The notes under the pieces: model-generated
Told to the model about the DNA's origin: nothing
Databases searched by the model: none
What the model saw: the letters and a program-made list of their open reading frames with translations, nothing else
Source of the DNA: a virus
Virus record (IMG/VR): IMGVR_UViG_3300028844_002501
Location: 34,867 to 98,866 of that record
DNA: 64,000 nucleotides
Strand: one strand, 5' to 3'
Shown here: piece after piece, positions 44,905 through 54,129 of the stretch
Numbering within the stretch: the first letter of the stretch is position 1
Layout: every line of letters begins with the position of its first letter
Made by a program: the position numbers and the translations under genes

Positions 44905-45606
44905 ATGAATGAACAAGGTTACTTATCAGTAAAAGAGTTAATTTCTCCTTTTACAGTTAGACAGTTTAAAATGTGGGCAATGAACCCAGACAATATACAT
45001 CGTGGAAACGCTGTAAATGGGGAATACTACGGGAAACATCGTAAAGGTAGAGAATATAACGTCTGGTGGACTAGAGTCCCACCAAGAGAGATGTGGCAGC
45101 CCATTGTAGATAACTTAAGTAGATACTTTGATACTTTCTTTCAAGGAAAAGAATGGGACATTCACGTAGTAGATTGTATTACGACTCGACCAGCAAGTTC
45201 AAAGATTAGGGCACATATTGATACGCCTTATAGATTTGAAGAATATGCTCGTATATCAAATGATGAAACGTTTGGTGTACAATGTATAATACCATTAGAT
45301 AATTTCACACTTGAGAATGGAGCAACGTGTGTTCTTCCAGGTTCACACCATGAAATGTATTATTATAAAGATATTGAAGAGAATCAGAGTGACTATGATG
45401 AGATGTTAGTCAGAGATGGATTTCAATTTGTTTCAAATCCTGGCGATGCATTGATGTATAATGCAAGAACTTTACACAGTACGATGCCAAATAAGAGTGA
45501 AGATTTTAGAAGTGCGTTACTGATAAATGCACTTGATATCAACATCTTAAGAAGAATTAGAGAACTCGACCAGAACACTAAAACAGCCCGAAAAATAAAA
45601 AAATGA
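44905..45606 (+). CDS. 2OG-Fe(II) dioxygenase (PhyH-like)
   Basis: A 233-aa oxygenase of the phytanoyl-CoA dioxygenase/2-oxoglutarate group that is common in marine T4-like phages. The iron triad is visible as His104-x-Asp106 (AHIDTPYRF) and His191 (TLHSTM), with Arg202 placed to bind 2-oxoglutarate. GATCVLPGSHH at about 139-149 is the usual pre-triad strand. The substrate is unknown. It carries both a sigma70-type and a late promoter, suggesting use early and late. AGGAAGG precedes the ATG. Confidence 0.83.
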   Translation: MNEQGYLSVKELISPFTVRQFKMWAMNPDNIHRGNAVNGEYYGKHRKGREYNVWWTRVPPREMWQPIVDNLSRYFDTFFQGKEWDIHVVDCITTRPASSKIRAHIDTPYRFEEYARISNDETFGVQCIIPLDNFTLENGATCVLPGSHHEMYYYKDIEENQSDYDEMLVRDGFQFVSNPGDALMYNARTLHSTMPNKSEDFRSALLINALDINILRRIRELDQNTKTARKIKK

Positions 45607-45614
45607 CGGAAAAC

Positions 45615-45643
45615 TTGACAAAATGACCAATCTCACTTATAAT
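45615..45643 (+). promoter_or_regulatory. Full-consensus sigma70 promoter
   Basis: TTGACA (45615-45620), 17 bp, TATAAT (45638-45643): a perfect consensus, 30-40 nt upstream of the next gene. Confidence 0.88.
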
Positions 45644-45679
45644 AACTCTTATTGATGATATATAAAGGATGAGAGAACA

Positions 45680-46963
45680 GTGACAATGAAGACAATGATA
45701 AGAAAAAAGAAAAAAACAAAATCATCTGGATATTCTGACGAATCCTTTATCGGTTTAGAGCCTGATTGGAAAGGCTCAGAAAAGTGGAATGCTGAACAAT
45801 ATTATAGAGAACGTGCTAGAACACCATATTGGTATAGTTACTACTACAAATCTAAAGATTATATTCCTTGGGTTGTTGATTGGATGAAAGCCAATGATTA
45901 CACTAAAGAAGATATTAAGTCATATAAGGCAGCCGAAGACTGGAGAACTAAGAGTACTCTTGCTGGATATGTTAGAGCATTGACTAAGGGTATGCCTGAA
46001 AACCACGACGGTCTTACAGAATACTTCAAAACACTTCCTGGAATTACAGCGACACATATGTCTGATGCTTCTGTATCAGTTAGAAAAGAATTAGAGATTA
46101 TCATAGAAGCAGGAAGTAAAATTAAGGCGGAGAAAAAAGAAGAACAAGAAATTGTTTCTACTAAGTATAAGCCATCTATACAGCAACTTCTGTTCAATAA
46201 ATCTTTAGAAATGTCAGATGAAATTGAGGACTTTATTGAACAGTTTGATGGTTCAGCGTCAATGTTGACAAAATTTGACCCACAGAGAATGCTATTGATT
46301 GTTGGTGCTAAACCAAATCACGCTAAGATAATTGCATCTATATACAAGCCTCAGTTTGATGATTTCTCAGAACTTGTAAATCCTCCTAGTACTAAAAAAA
46401 TGAATGAAACTGAGAAAGATTTGCACGAACAACTTAAAGAGGGATATTCTCATCTATCTAAAGATGCCATAAAGAATCAGTTTAAGATGTACAAGACTAT
46501 TATGGATGCTTGTGATAACATCGTATTAAAAGGTAAAGTGACAAGAAAGCCTCGCAAGAAGAAGATAATAAGTGCTGAAAAACAAGTGAAGAACTTCAAG
46601 TATCTTGACCACCATTCAGAAACAAAATCAATTAGTGTCAATCCAGCAGACTTGGTAGGGGCAAATATTGCCATAGTATATAATTCTAAGACAAGAAAAC
46701 TAGGAGTATATCACGCATCAAATGTTGACCCGATGGGACTAAAGAGAGAGGGCTCAGGATTGAGTGTCAAAGGCACTACTATTCAAGGATTTGATGAAGA
46801 AAAAAGTGTATGTAAGACACTTAGAAAGCCAATAGAACAATTAGCAACGTTTAAGAAGGTAGCAAAACGCTCATTAAACAAAGAATTTGATGCTATCAAT
46901 AGTGTTGAAGTTAAAATGAATGGTAGATTTAATGCCCATAGCCTGATTATCAAAGTTTTTTGA
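45680..46963 (+). CDS. Unknown basic 427-aa protein
   Basis: A 427-aa Lys-rich protein. The first 20 residues are very basic (MIRKKKKTKSS). Then come Trp/Tyr-rich (RARTPYWYSYYYKSKDYIPW) and helical stretches, and a beta-rich C-terminal half (VGANIAIVYNSKTRKLGVYH). The start may be GTG 45680 or ATG 45686 or 45692 after AAGGATGAGAG. The family is not recognised by name. A perfect sigma70 promoter implies early, strong expression, unlike the virion genes on either side. A DNA- or RNA-binding role fits the charge but is speculation. Confidence 0.7.
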   Translation: MTMKTMIRKKKKTKSSGYSDESFIGLEPDWKGSEKWNAEQYYRERARTPYWYSYYYKSKDYIPWVVDWMKANDYTKEDIKSYKAAEDWRTKSTLAGYVRALTKGMPENHDGLTEYFKTLPGITATHMSDASVSVRKELEIIIEAGSKIKAEKKEEQEIVSTKYKPSIQQLLFNKSLEMSDEIEDFIEQFDGSASMLTKFDPQRMLLIVGAKPNHAKIIASIYKPQFDDFSELVNPPSTKKMNETEKDLHEQLKEGYSHLSKDAIKNQFKMYKTIMDACDNIVLKGKVTRKPRKKKIISAEKQVKNFKYLDHHSETKSISVNPADLVGANIAIVYNSKTRKLGVYHASNVDPMGLKREGSGLSVKGTTIQGFDEEKSVCKTLRKPIEQLATFKKVAKRSLNKEFDAINSVEVKMNGRFNAHSLIIKVF

Positions 46964-46970
46964 TAAATAC
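46962..46970 (+). promoter_or_regulatory. Late promoter of gp13 overlapping a stop codon
   Basis: GATAAATAC shares bases with the TGA at 46961-46963. It is followed at once by a hairpin TGTTATA-GTG/CAC-TATAACA (46971-46994). Confidence 0.75.
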
Positions 46971-47010
46971 TGTTATAAGTGTTTCACTATAACATACTTG
47001 AGGGTCAAAA

Positions 47011-47763
47011 ATGGCAAAACAACGCAATAAAATAAAAAACGATGTAATTAAACAAATCAGACTATTGCTTGGCGACGGAATGGTCGACATTGAATTGGAC
47101 CCAGAACACTATGACCTTGCAATTGATATTGCTTTAGATAAGATTAGACAACGTTCAGAGAATGCAGTAGAAGAAGACTTTTATACAATTCAACTTAAAA
47201 AAGACCAAGACGAATATACACTACCTGCAGAGATAACAGAAGTAAAGAAAGTACATCATCGTTCTTTCGGTCATGGTATATCTGCTGGTGTTGATATGGA
47301 TCCATTTGAATTAGCATACGCAAATTCGTATTTCTTTATGAACAACCACGTTGGTGGTATATCAACTTATGAATTATTTGCTCAGTACCGTGAAACTCTG
47401 AATAGAGTTGCGGCAACCGATATTCAATTTATCTGGAATCCAAATACTCATAAGATTAAACTTTTAAGAAAAATGAGAGCAGATGAAATAGTTCTTCTTC
47501 ACGTTTACTTAGAAAGACCGGACGACCAATTACTAGTAGACCCTTACTTAAAATCTTGGATGAGAGATTACTCATTAGCATATTGTAAGAAAATGATTGG
47601 TGAAGCCCGTTCTAAATTCGCTACACTTCCCGGCGCACAGGGCGGAGTTGCATTAAACGGTGATACATTAAAAGCAGATGCCGCGGTAGATATAGAAAAG
47701 TTAGAAACTGAATTGAAGTTATATATTGACGGGTCAGCACCGCTAGGTGTTATGATTGGCTAA
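47011..47763 (+). CDS. gp13: Neck protein gp13
   Basis: A 250-aa neck protein. DPFELAYANSYFFMN, GGISTYELFAQYRETLNR and the segment YLKSWMRDYSLAYCKKMIGEA followed by PGAQGGVALNGDTLKADA are characteristic of the gp13-type neck/connector proteins of marine T4-like phages. The product forms the ring between portal and gp14. It starts after GAGGG, 36 nt downstream of the predicted late transcription start. Confidence 0.78.
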   Translation: MAKQRNKIKNDVIKQIRLLLGDGMVDIELDPEHYDLAIDIALDKIRQRSENAVEEDFYTIQLKKDQDEYTLPAEITEVKKVHHRSFGHGISAGVDMDPFELAYANSYFFMNNHVGGISTYELFAQYRETLNRVAATDIQFIWNPNTHKIKLLRKMRADEIVLLHVYLERPDDQLLVDPYLKSWMRDYSLAYCKKMIGEARSKFATLPGAQGGVALNGDTLKADAAVDIEKLETELKLYIDGSAPLGVMIG

Positions 47764-47765
47764 GA

Positions 47766-47954
47766 GTGGCTTTTCATCCACTCAACACTAAAAGTCCTTG
47801 TGTAAGTGTATGCAAGTATAACGAGAAAAACTTCTGTATCGGATGTAAACGTCATATGAACGAAATATTCGATTGGCTTGATTATACTGACGATATGAAA
47901 GACGCTATTCTAAAAGATTTAAAAACCCGAGACATAACCTCAGAAAACGGTTGA
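47766..47954 (+). CDS. DUF1289-family small protein
   Basis: A 62-aa protein with GTG start 2 nt after the gp13 stop. Cysteines C12, C16, C24 and C27 in the pattern SPCVSVC then FCIGCKRHMNEIFDW match DUF1289, a small bacterial family probably binding a metal. The family is mostly cellular, so this is likely an acquired host gene. Its role in the phage is unknown. Translation probably depends on reinitiation after gp13. Confidence 0.82.
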   Translation: MAFHPLNTKSPCVSVCKYNEKNFCIGCKRHMNEIFDWLDYTDDMKDAILKDLKTRDITSENG

Positions 47955-47980
47955 CAACCAGACATTTTTTGTGATATAAT
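47951..47980 (+). promoter_or_regulatory. Sigma70-type extended -10 promoter of dNMP kinase
   Basis: TTGACA (47951-47956), 18 bp, TGATATAAT with TATAAT at 47975-47980. It has the same architecture (18-bp spacer, TGn extension) as the gp55 promoter. The -35 overlaps the DUF1289 stop. Confidence 0.85.
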
Positions 47981-48014
47981 AAAGTATTACAAAATGACAA
48001 TGAGACACAATCAA

Positions 48015-48635
48015 ATGATAATCGGTATTACAGGACTAATCAGTTCAGGTAAAGGCACAGTCGCCGACATTCTAGTCGAAGAACACAATTACATTAAACT
48101 AAGTTTCGCAGATAAACTCAAAGATGGAGTCGCAACTGTATTCGGTTGGGACCGTGCTATGCTAGAAGGCGATACAGTAGAAAGCAGAGAATGGCGTGAA
48201 ACTGTTGACGAGTTTTGGACTAATGAAACAGGTAGAGAAATAACACCTAGACTTGTACTACAAGAGTTTGGTACAGACTGTATGCGTAATGGATTCTATA
48301 ATGGCATTTGGGTTAGTCTAGTTAAACAAGAGATTATCAATAATCCTCAAAACAACTACATAGTTCCTGATGTAAGATTCGCAAATGAGATAGAAATTAT
48401 AAAATCTCTAAACGGTGAAGTTTGGAATGTCAGAAGAGGCGAACTACCAGAATGGTGGGGAGTTGCGATATTAGATAATACTACAAACTCATCACTTATG
48501 GCAAAGAATTATCCAAAGGTACATCAAAGTGAGTGGAGATGGATTGACACAAATGATAAGTTCGATTTCATACTTTACAATGACGACACAATAGAGACAT
48601 TATATAGTAAAGTTTCAGATGAGTTGTCTACGTAG
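48015..48635 (+). CDS. gp1: Deoxynucleoside monophosphate kinase (T4 gp1-like)
   Basis: A 206-aa P-loop kinase phosphorylating dNMPs to supply replication. P-loop GLISSGKGT lies at residues 6-14, and KLSFADKLKDGVATVFGW, LQEFGTD and VPDVRFANE follow as in phage dNMP kinases. The start at 48015 (MIIGITG) is chosen because it is the usual family start and has GAGA 9 nt upstream; in-frame ATGs at 47994 and 48000 lie only 7-14 nt from the predicted transcription start. An early-type promoter fits its role in nucleotide metabolism. Confidence 0.88.
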   Translation: MIIGITGLISSGKGTVADILVEEHNYIKLSFADKLKDGVATVFGWDRAMLEGDTVESREWRETVDEFWTNETGREITPRLVLQEFGTDCMRNGFYNGIWVSLVKQEIINNPQNNYIVPDVRFANEIEIIKSLNGEVWNVRRGELPEWWGVAILDNTTNSSLMAKNYPKVHQSEWRWIDTNDKFDFILYNDDTIETLYSKVSDELST

Positions 48636-48669
48636 TTAACCCTAAAAACAGTGTTTTTCCGTGTTTTTG

Positions 48670-48678
48670 ACTAAATAC
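48670..48678 (+). promoter_or_regulatory. Late promoter of gp18
   Basis: ACTAAATAC; predicted start 48683, where an AACG/CGTT hairpin with one internal mismatch begins. Confidence 0.65.
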
Positions 48679-48732
48679 AAGTAACGAAATACATTTACGT
48701 TTAGTAATTTAATCAACCAAGGAGAAAATACT

Positions 48733-51420
48733 ATGGCTACATTAGTATCACCGGGTGTATCAGTAACAGTTAGTGACGAGTCGCAATATGCGGCAGCCAC
48801 TCAAGGTACCCTACCATTATTAGTTATTGCGACAGCAAGTAACAAAGCAGATGCATCAGGAAGTGCAACGGCGTCTGGAACAATTCCAGCAAATGCCGGT
48901 GTTGCCTACTTAGTATCATCACAAAGAGAGTTAGTCGAAACATTCGGCGAACCTAAATTTCATCAAGTTGGCGGTTCAGTTGTTCACGGCGCTGAAACAA
49001 GTGAGTATGGCTTATTAGCGGCATATCAATATCTAGGAGTTTCAAATAACGCATACGTTATTCGTGCAGATGTTGACTTATCAGAACTAGAAGCATCTTC
49101 AACAGCACCAGCAGGTGTTATCACAAACGGAACACACTGGCATGATACTTCGAAAACAGATTTCGGATTGTTTAAGTGGTCAGGTACTGCTTGGGCAGCC
49201 CAAACAGTTTCAGTTTTAACTGACACACCGGGAACAGGATTAGTAGAAACAGTAAACGCATCAGGTTTTGCAGACCCAGTTGCAACACACGGTTCTGTTG
49301 GTGATTTTGCAGTTGTTACATCTACTGCTAAAGTTACATATTATGAAAAAACAGTTTCAATGGGTTGGGTTGTATGTGGTGACACAGGCTCAGCAGACTT
49401 CCAATTCTCTATGTTTGCTCCAACAACACAATCAGACGGTTCAGCACAAGAAGTCGGTGATATGTATGTTCGATTAGCGACTGCAGGTGGCGGTTTAGAT
49501 GTAGATGTTTCATCTTTTAATTCAACATCAGGATTATTTACATCAATTCAAGCACCAATTCACACAAGCGATGATGCGGCTCAGACAGCCAATAACGATA
49601 TGGGTGATATCTATACAAAGTATAACACAGCGGCTGACGGACTTGGTTTCTGGGAACTAAGAAGACATTCAGGTGCAACTACTACAGTTGTTACTTCAAG
49701 TGCAGTTCCTAGTACAACAAGTATTACTGCTGATTTTACAGTTGAGGGTATACAGTTTACTCCTTCAGGTATCACTTTAGATGCGTTAATCACATCTCTA
49801 CAAGCAAGTGTACCATTAAATACAGCAAATGTTAGTATTGAGAAAATCGGAACAGATAAAATTCGTTTCACTAAGACAGATGGCAAAGAATTAAATATTG
49901 TTTTCTCTTCAGGTAAAGCGGCAGTTGGTTTCGCAGATGATGAGACTATTGAATCGGTTTACGAAGCACTATCTTATCAAGCAAGTAATACACAAATCAC
50001 AGGTACGATTGCAGAAGGTACACTTTGGTTCAACGCAAATCTTAATATTGAGATTATGAAGAACGTTAATAATGGCGGTACTATGGAATGGCAGAAGTAT
50101 GCGTGGTCAGAAGACACAGATGGTCTTGCTCCAAGCGAATGTCAACTAGTTTCAGGTGCTCCAACAAAACGCAAAGACGGTACATCATCATTAGTAACTG
50201 GCGACATTTGGGTAGACGGTGATGCAGTTCCTTATGCAACAGTATATCGTTGGTCAGGTTCAGCGTGGGTTAAATTAGACAACGCAGACCAATCATCTAC
50301 AAACGGAATGGTATTCAGTCATTATTCACATGATGCACCTTACGATTCAAACGGTGTAGCAAACAGCAGAACAGCACATACAGATACAGCCAATCCAGAT
50401 TTACATCCAGAAAATATTCTGATGATTAACATGGATTACTCTACTTATAACGTTAAGAAATATACAGGCGGTAAATGGGCATGGGCTTCAGGTGTTAATA
50501 CAGATGGTTCAGGCAAGTTTGGTCCAGATGCACAGAGACATATGGTTGTTGAAGCAATGCAATCAGCAATTTCATCAAATGACGGAATTCGTTCAGAAGC
50601 AGTTTACTTTAACTTAATTTCTGCTCCAGGATACTATGAGTTAATGGATGAAATGATTACATTGAACAAAGACAAAAAAGAAATCGCATTCGTAATTGGC
50701 GATACTCCTATGTCATTGAAATCAGATTCAACATCATTGAAAGCATGGGCATCAGCGAATGTTCCAGCAGAAACTTACGCGGCAATTTACTATCCACATG
50801 GTTTATCAAGTGACTTATCTGGTAACGATGTAGTTATGCCTTCGTCAGCAATCGCTCTTAGAACAATTGCATTCTCAGACCAAGTTTCATTCCCATGGTT
50901 TGCACCAGCAGGTCTTACACGTGGTGTAGTTTCAAACGCAACACAAGTTGGTTATATCAACTCAGAAGATGAGTTTGTTAAAGTACAACTTAGCGAAGGT
51001 CAACGTGACGTTCTTTATGGACAGCGTATTAACCCAATCGCAGACTTCCCATCAACAGGAATGGCAGTATATGGTCAGAAGACTACACAAGCAACTGCTA
51101 GTGCCTTAGATAGAGTTAATGTTGCTCGTTTGACAAACTATATGCGTCATAACTTAGACCAATTATCTCGTGCATTCTTATTCGAGCAAAACGATAAGAT
51201 TACACGTGACAATATGAGAGATGCAGTAGAACGTTTCTGTGGCAATCTTGTTACTCAAAGAGGTTTATTTGATTTCTTAGTAGTATGTGATGAGTCAAAT
51301 AATACACCAGCAAGAATTGATAGAAATGAATTATGGGTAGATGTCGCAATTCAACCAGCGAAAGCAGTTGAGTTCATTTACATCCCACTTCGTATCAGAA
51401 ATACTGGCGAAACATTATAA
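48733..51420 (+). CDS. gp18: Tail sheath protein gp18
   Basis: An 895-aa contractile sheath subunit. The start ATLVSPGVSVTVSDES and the C-terminal region (FPWFAPAGLTRGVV, RINPIADFPSTGMAVYGQKT, LDRVNVARLTNYM, AVEFIYIPLRI) are diagnostic of gp18. T4 gp18 is 659 aa; the extra length lies in the variable, surface-exposed middle (about residues 130-560), which carries repeats of a WHD/WVDG-type beta pattern. AAGGAGAAAATACT precedes ATG. A terminator follows, so it is a single-gene unit. Confidence 0.95.
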   Translation: MATLVSPGVSVTVSDESQYAAATQGTLPLLVIATASNKADASGSATASGTIPANAGVAYLVSSQRELVETFGEPKFHQVGGSVVHGAETSEYGLLAAYQYLGVSNNAYVIRADVDLSELEASSTAPAGVITNGTHWHDTSKTDFGLFKWSGTAWAAQTVSVLTDTPGTGLVETVNASGFADPVATHGSVGDFAVVTSTAKVTYYEKTVSMGWVVCGDTGSADFQFSMFAPTTQSDGSAQEVGDMYVRLATAGGGLDVDVSSFNSTSGLFTSIQAPIHTSDDAAQTANNDMGDIYTKYNTAADGLGFWELRRHSGATTTVVTSSAVPSTTSITADFTVEGIQFTPSGITLDALITSLQASVPLNTANVSIEKIGTDKIRFTKTDGKELNIVFSSGKAAVGFADDETIESVYEALSYQASNTQITGTIAEGTLWFNANLNIEIMKNVNNGGTMEWQKYAWSEDTDGLAPSECQLVSGAPTKRKDGTSSLVTGDIWVDGDAVPYATVYRWSGSAWVKLDNADQSSTNGMVFSHYSHDAPYDSNGVANSRTAHTDTANPDLHPENILMINMDYSTYNVKKYTGGKWAWASGVNTDGSGKFGPDAQRHMVVEAMQSAISSNDGIRSEAVYFNLISAPGYYELMDEMITLNKDKKEIAFVIGDTPMSLKSDSTSLKAWASANVPAETYAAIYYPHGLSSDLSGNDVVMPSSAIALRTIAFSDQVSFPWFAPAGLTRGVVSNATQVGYINSEDEFVKVQLSEGQRDVLYGQRINPIADFPSTGMAVYGQKTTQATASALDRVNVARLTNYMRHNLDQLSRAFLFEQNDKITRDNMRDAVERFCGNLVTQRGLFDFLVVCDESNNTPARIDRNELWVDVAIQPAKAVEFIYIPLRIRNTGETL

Positions 51421-51442
51421 TATAAACTAGAGAGTTTAGTTT

Positions 51443-51471
51443 AAAACCCCTCCATCAGTGAGGGGTTTTTT
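51443..51471 (+). terminator. Intrinsic terminator after gp18
   Basis: AAAACCCCTC/GAGGGGTTTT 10-bp stem with a CATCAGT loop, followed by T residues. Confidence 0.93.
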
Positions 51472-51492
51472 ATGGGCGCCATTAACGTAACT

Positions 51493-51501
51493 GATAAATA
51501 C
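51493..51501 (+). promoter_or_regulatory. Late promoter 4 nt before a start codon
   Basis: GATAAATAC ends 4 nt before the ATG at 51506. With T4 late spacing (TATAAATA at -13 to -6) transcription would begin on the A of that ATG. Confidence 0.75.
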
Positions 51502-51505
51502 AGTT

Positions 51506-53977
51506 ATGCGTATTAATGAAGTCATATTACACGAAGAATTGCTAGACGTAAAGTCTGTAATAACTTCGCCTATTAAAAAACTAGATAAAGTTTTTAAGAG
51601 TAACAACTATGAATTAAGAATAGTTGGTGGCGCAGTACGTGACCTTGCATTAGATAAAACACCAAAAGATATTGATTTGGCAACTGATGCAACGCCAGAT
51701 GAAATGATGGAGATACTTGATAAAGCAGATATCAGACATATACCTTCTGGTTTAGAACACGGTACTATTACTGCAATACTAGACAACGAACCATACGAAA
51801 TCACAACACTAAGAGCAGACAAAGAAACAGATGGCAGACACGCAGAAGTCGAGTTTGTTAAGAGTTGGGAAGAAGATGCTCAACGCAGAGACTTAACATA
51901 CAATGCTATGAGCATGGATATGGAAGGCAATGTATTTGATTACTTCGGTGGTATGGATGACTTACAAGATAAAGTCAGTAAGTTTGTTGGTGACCCAGAA
52001 GAAAGAATCACAGAAGATTATTTAAGAATATTAAGATACTTTCGTTTTCAAGGCAGACTATCAACACCTACTTGGGACAAAGATACACTAAAAGCAATCA
52101 GTTCAAATGTAAAAGGTTTACAAAAGATAAGTGCTGAAAGAATATGGCAAGAAATGGGCAAAGTTCTTTCAGGTAATAATGTTGCAAATATATTAGATTA
52201 TATGGCTAAGACTGGTGTTAGTAAAGTTATAGGATTATCAACTAATGACTTGAACAAGGTAAAAGATAATGGTAATTCTATTGTTGCATTAGCACAGACA
52301 GGCAACACAATAGATATAGCAAAGCGTTGGAAATTAAGCAAAGTTCAAGCAACTATGTTAGACTTTCTAGTTAAGAATAAGAATAACACACTTGACCAAA
52401 AGAAAGTAGAAGATATGATTGCTGATGGAGTTGATAAGACTTTAATTACAGCACTAGCAACACTACAAGGCAAAGAAGTAAACATAGACGCAGAAGTTCC
52501 AAACTTTCCGGTAACAGGTGCTGACTTGATTGCCAAAGGCATGAAACCAGGACCAGAAATTGGTGCTAAACTTGGACAATTAAAACAGAAGTGGAAAGAT
52601 AGTAACTTTAAATCAACTAAAGATGAGTTGTTAAAAGAAAATGCAGATTTATCTACAGAAAGAGGTAGACTAGAATATTATCTAAACAAGCCTGTTCCAG
52701 AAGGAATGTTACTTCGTTTATACAAATTAGGAAAATTTCATCAAGGTGCAGACCCATTAGCAGAACTAGTACCAGAAAGAAATGGTATGTATGCTTTACA
52801 TCCTGATAAATGGGAAAGCACATTCTATAGTTTAACAAATAAAGACTTCAAAAAAATAGGATATTATAAGCCAATATTAATAAAAGCACCAGCAGATATG
52901 ATTGTTGCTGATATGGCTATTGCAAATCAATTTTATAGAACAGATAATCCCAATGAACGTCATAGACTTGCAAGAGAATACAAAGACAGTATGGGCAAAG
53001 ATATTTCTAGTATGAAAATGCCAGAGGTTCTTATGCCTAGTGCAGTAGTAGAAAAAATTACTAAACGTACTCCGATGGGTGATGTTATTGATGACTTCTA
53101 TAAAAGCGATGCGCCACAATTCAAAGGCAAGAGCAAAGCAAAAAGAAGAGAAATGGCTATAGCGGCCAAGTTATCTAAGATGAATGAAGCAGTACATCAG
53201 TTTATGACAGGACATGGCGTAACTTTTGCTGGCAAGAAATATGATGAGATAGAGATTGAAGTAACTGGCACTGATAATGTGAATAAACAGTATCACGTTA
53301 CGATACTTGCACCAAAAGAACTATTTGGCAAACAAACTAAAATATCTTCTAGGTATATGAACAGAGGACCGTGGACTAAGACAAAAGTAGATAACGTCTT
53401 TGAAGGACCAGAAAGTAAACCTATTGTTTATGTTGATATGGATGGTGTATTAGCAGACTTCTTTTCAGAATGGGCTAAAATGGCAGGAGTTAAAACAGGC
53501 AATTACAAAGATATTCCACCAGCAAATGTTGACCCAACACTTGACAAAATGATTGGTACAGATTTCTTTGCTCAGTTACCAAAATTCCCTACAGCAGACA
53601 AACTAATTCAAATGATTATTAATCATTATGGCTCATATAAGATATTAAGTTCGCCGCTCAGAAATGACCACGAGAATAGTAAGAAACATAAAATAGATTG
53701 GATTGGTAGAAAATTAAAAATTAAACCAGAAGAGACTATCATATCTAGTAACAAAGGTGCATATGCTACTCAGCCAGATGGTACACCAAATATATTAATT
53801 GATGATTTAGGTAGAAATATACAGAACTGGATGAATAATGGAGGACTTGGAATTAAATATCAAGCAGATGAAGACCCATTATCAAAGGTACAAAGATGGT
53901 TATCTCAGTTTAAAAAGGGAGCAGAAACACAAGAGATTGTTGCTGAACGAGAAGAACGCATATTTGGAGATGAATAA
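51506..53977 (+). CDS. CCA-adding/poly(A) polymerase-like nucleotidyltransferase fused to HAD nucleotidase
   Basis: An 823-aa multidomain protein between sheath and tube genes. Residues about 35-190 hold a class II nucleotidyltransferase head and neck: GGAVRD (41-46), DIDLATDATP with Asp55 and Asp57, EHGTI, RRDLTYNAM and ERITEDYLRILRYFRF, all features of CCA-adding enzymes. Residues about 400-560 form an unknown domain. From 641, VYVDMDGVLADFF (Asp644, Asp646) opens a HAD-type 5'(3')-deoxyribonucleotidase domain, with ILIDDLGRN as the late acidic motif. The late promoter makes the mRNA apparently leaderless; no alternative start exists nearby, since a TAA lies in frame at 51488. Function in the virion or late cell is unknown. 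Confidence 0.85.
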   Translation: MRINEVILHEELLDVKSVITSPIKKLDKVFKSNNYELRIVGGAVRDLALDKTPKDIDLATDATPDEMMEILDKADIRHIPSGLEHGTITAILDNEPYEITTLRADKETDGRHAEVEFVKSWEEDAQRRDLTYNAMSMDMEGNVFDYFGGMDDLQDKVSKFVGDPEERITEDYLRILRYFRFQGRLSTPTWDKDTLKAISSNVKGLQKISAERIWQEMGKVLSGNNVANILDYMAKTGVSKVIGLSTNDLNKVKDNGNSIVALAQTGNTIDIAKRWKLSKVQATMLDFLVKNKNNTLDQKKVEDMIADGVDKTLITALATLQGKEVNIDAEVPNFPVTGADLIAKGMKPGPEIGAKLGQLKQKWKDSNFKSTKDELLKENADLSTERGRLEYYLNKPVPEGMLLRLYKLGKFHQGADPLAELVPERNGMYALHPDKWESTFYSLTNKDFKKIGYYKPILIKAPADMIVADMAIANQFYRTDNPNERHRLAREYKDSMGKDISSMKMPEVLMPSAVVEKITKRTPMGDVIDDFYKSDAPQFKGKSKAKRREMAIAAKLSKMNEAVHQFMTGHGVTFAGKKYDEIEIEVTGTDNVNKQYHVTILAPKELFGKQTKISSRYMNRGPWTKTKVDNVFEGPESKPIVYVDMDGVLADFFSEWAKMAGVKTGNYKDIPPANVDPTLDKMIGTDFFAQLPKFPTADKLIQMIINHYGSYKILSSPLRNDHENSKKHKIDWIGRKLKIKPEETIISSNKGAYATQPDGTPNILIDDLGRNIQNWMNNGGLGIKYQADEDPLSKVQRWLSQFKKGAETQEIVAEREERIFGDE

Positions 53978-54129
53978 TGAAACTAACTGAAAAACAATTT
54001 AAGCATTATATTGAAAAATACAAAGAACACGAAGAAAACAAAACTAGTACAAATGAAAGAAACAGATACTGGAAAAAATACTTTTCTCCTAGTAGAACAG
54101 AGACTAGTTTTAATATGAATAAATTTTAA
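53977..54129 (+). CDS. Small basic/acidic 50-aa protein
   Basis: A 50-aa protein linked by TAATG overlaps to both neighbours (53975-53979 and 54127-54131), which strongly suggests real translation. It begins MKLTEKQFKHYIEKYKEHEE, a charged helix, and continues with NRYWKKYFSPSR. The family is unknown. Confidence 0.65.
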   Translation: MKLTEKQFKHYIEKYKEHEENKTSTNERNRYWKKYFSPSRTETSFNMNKF

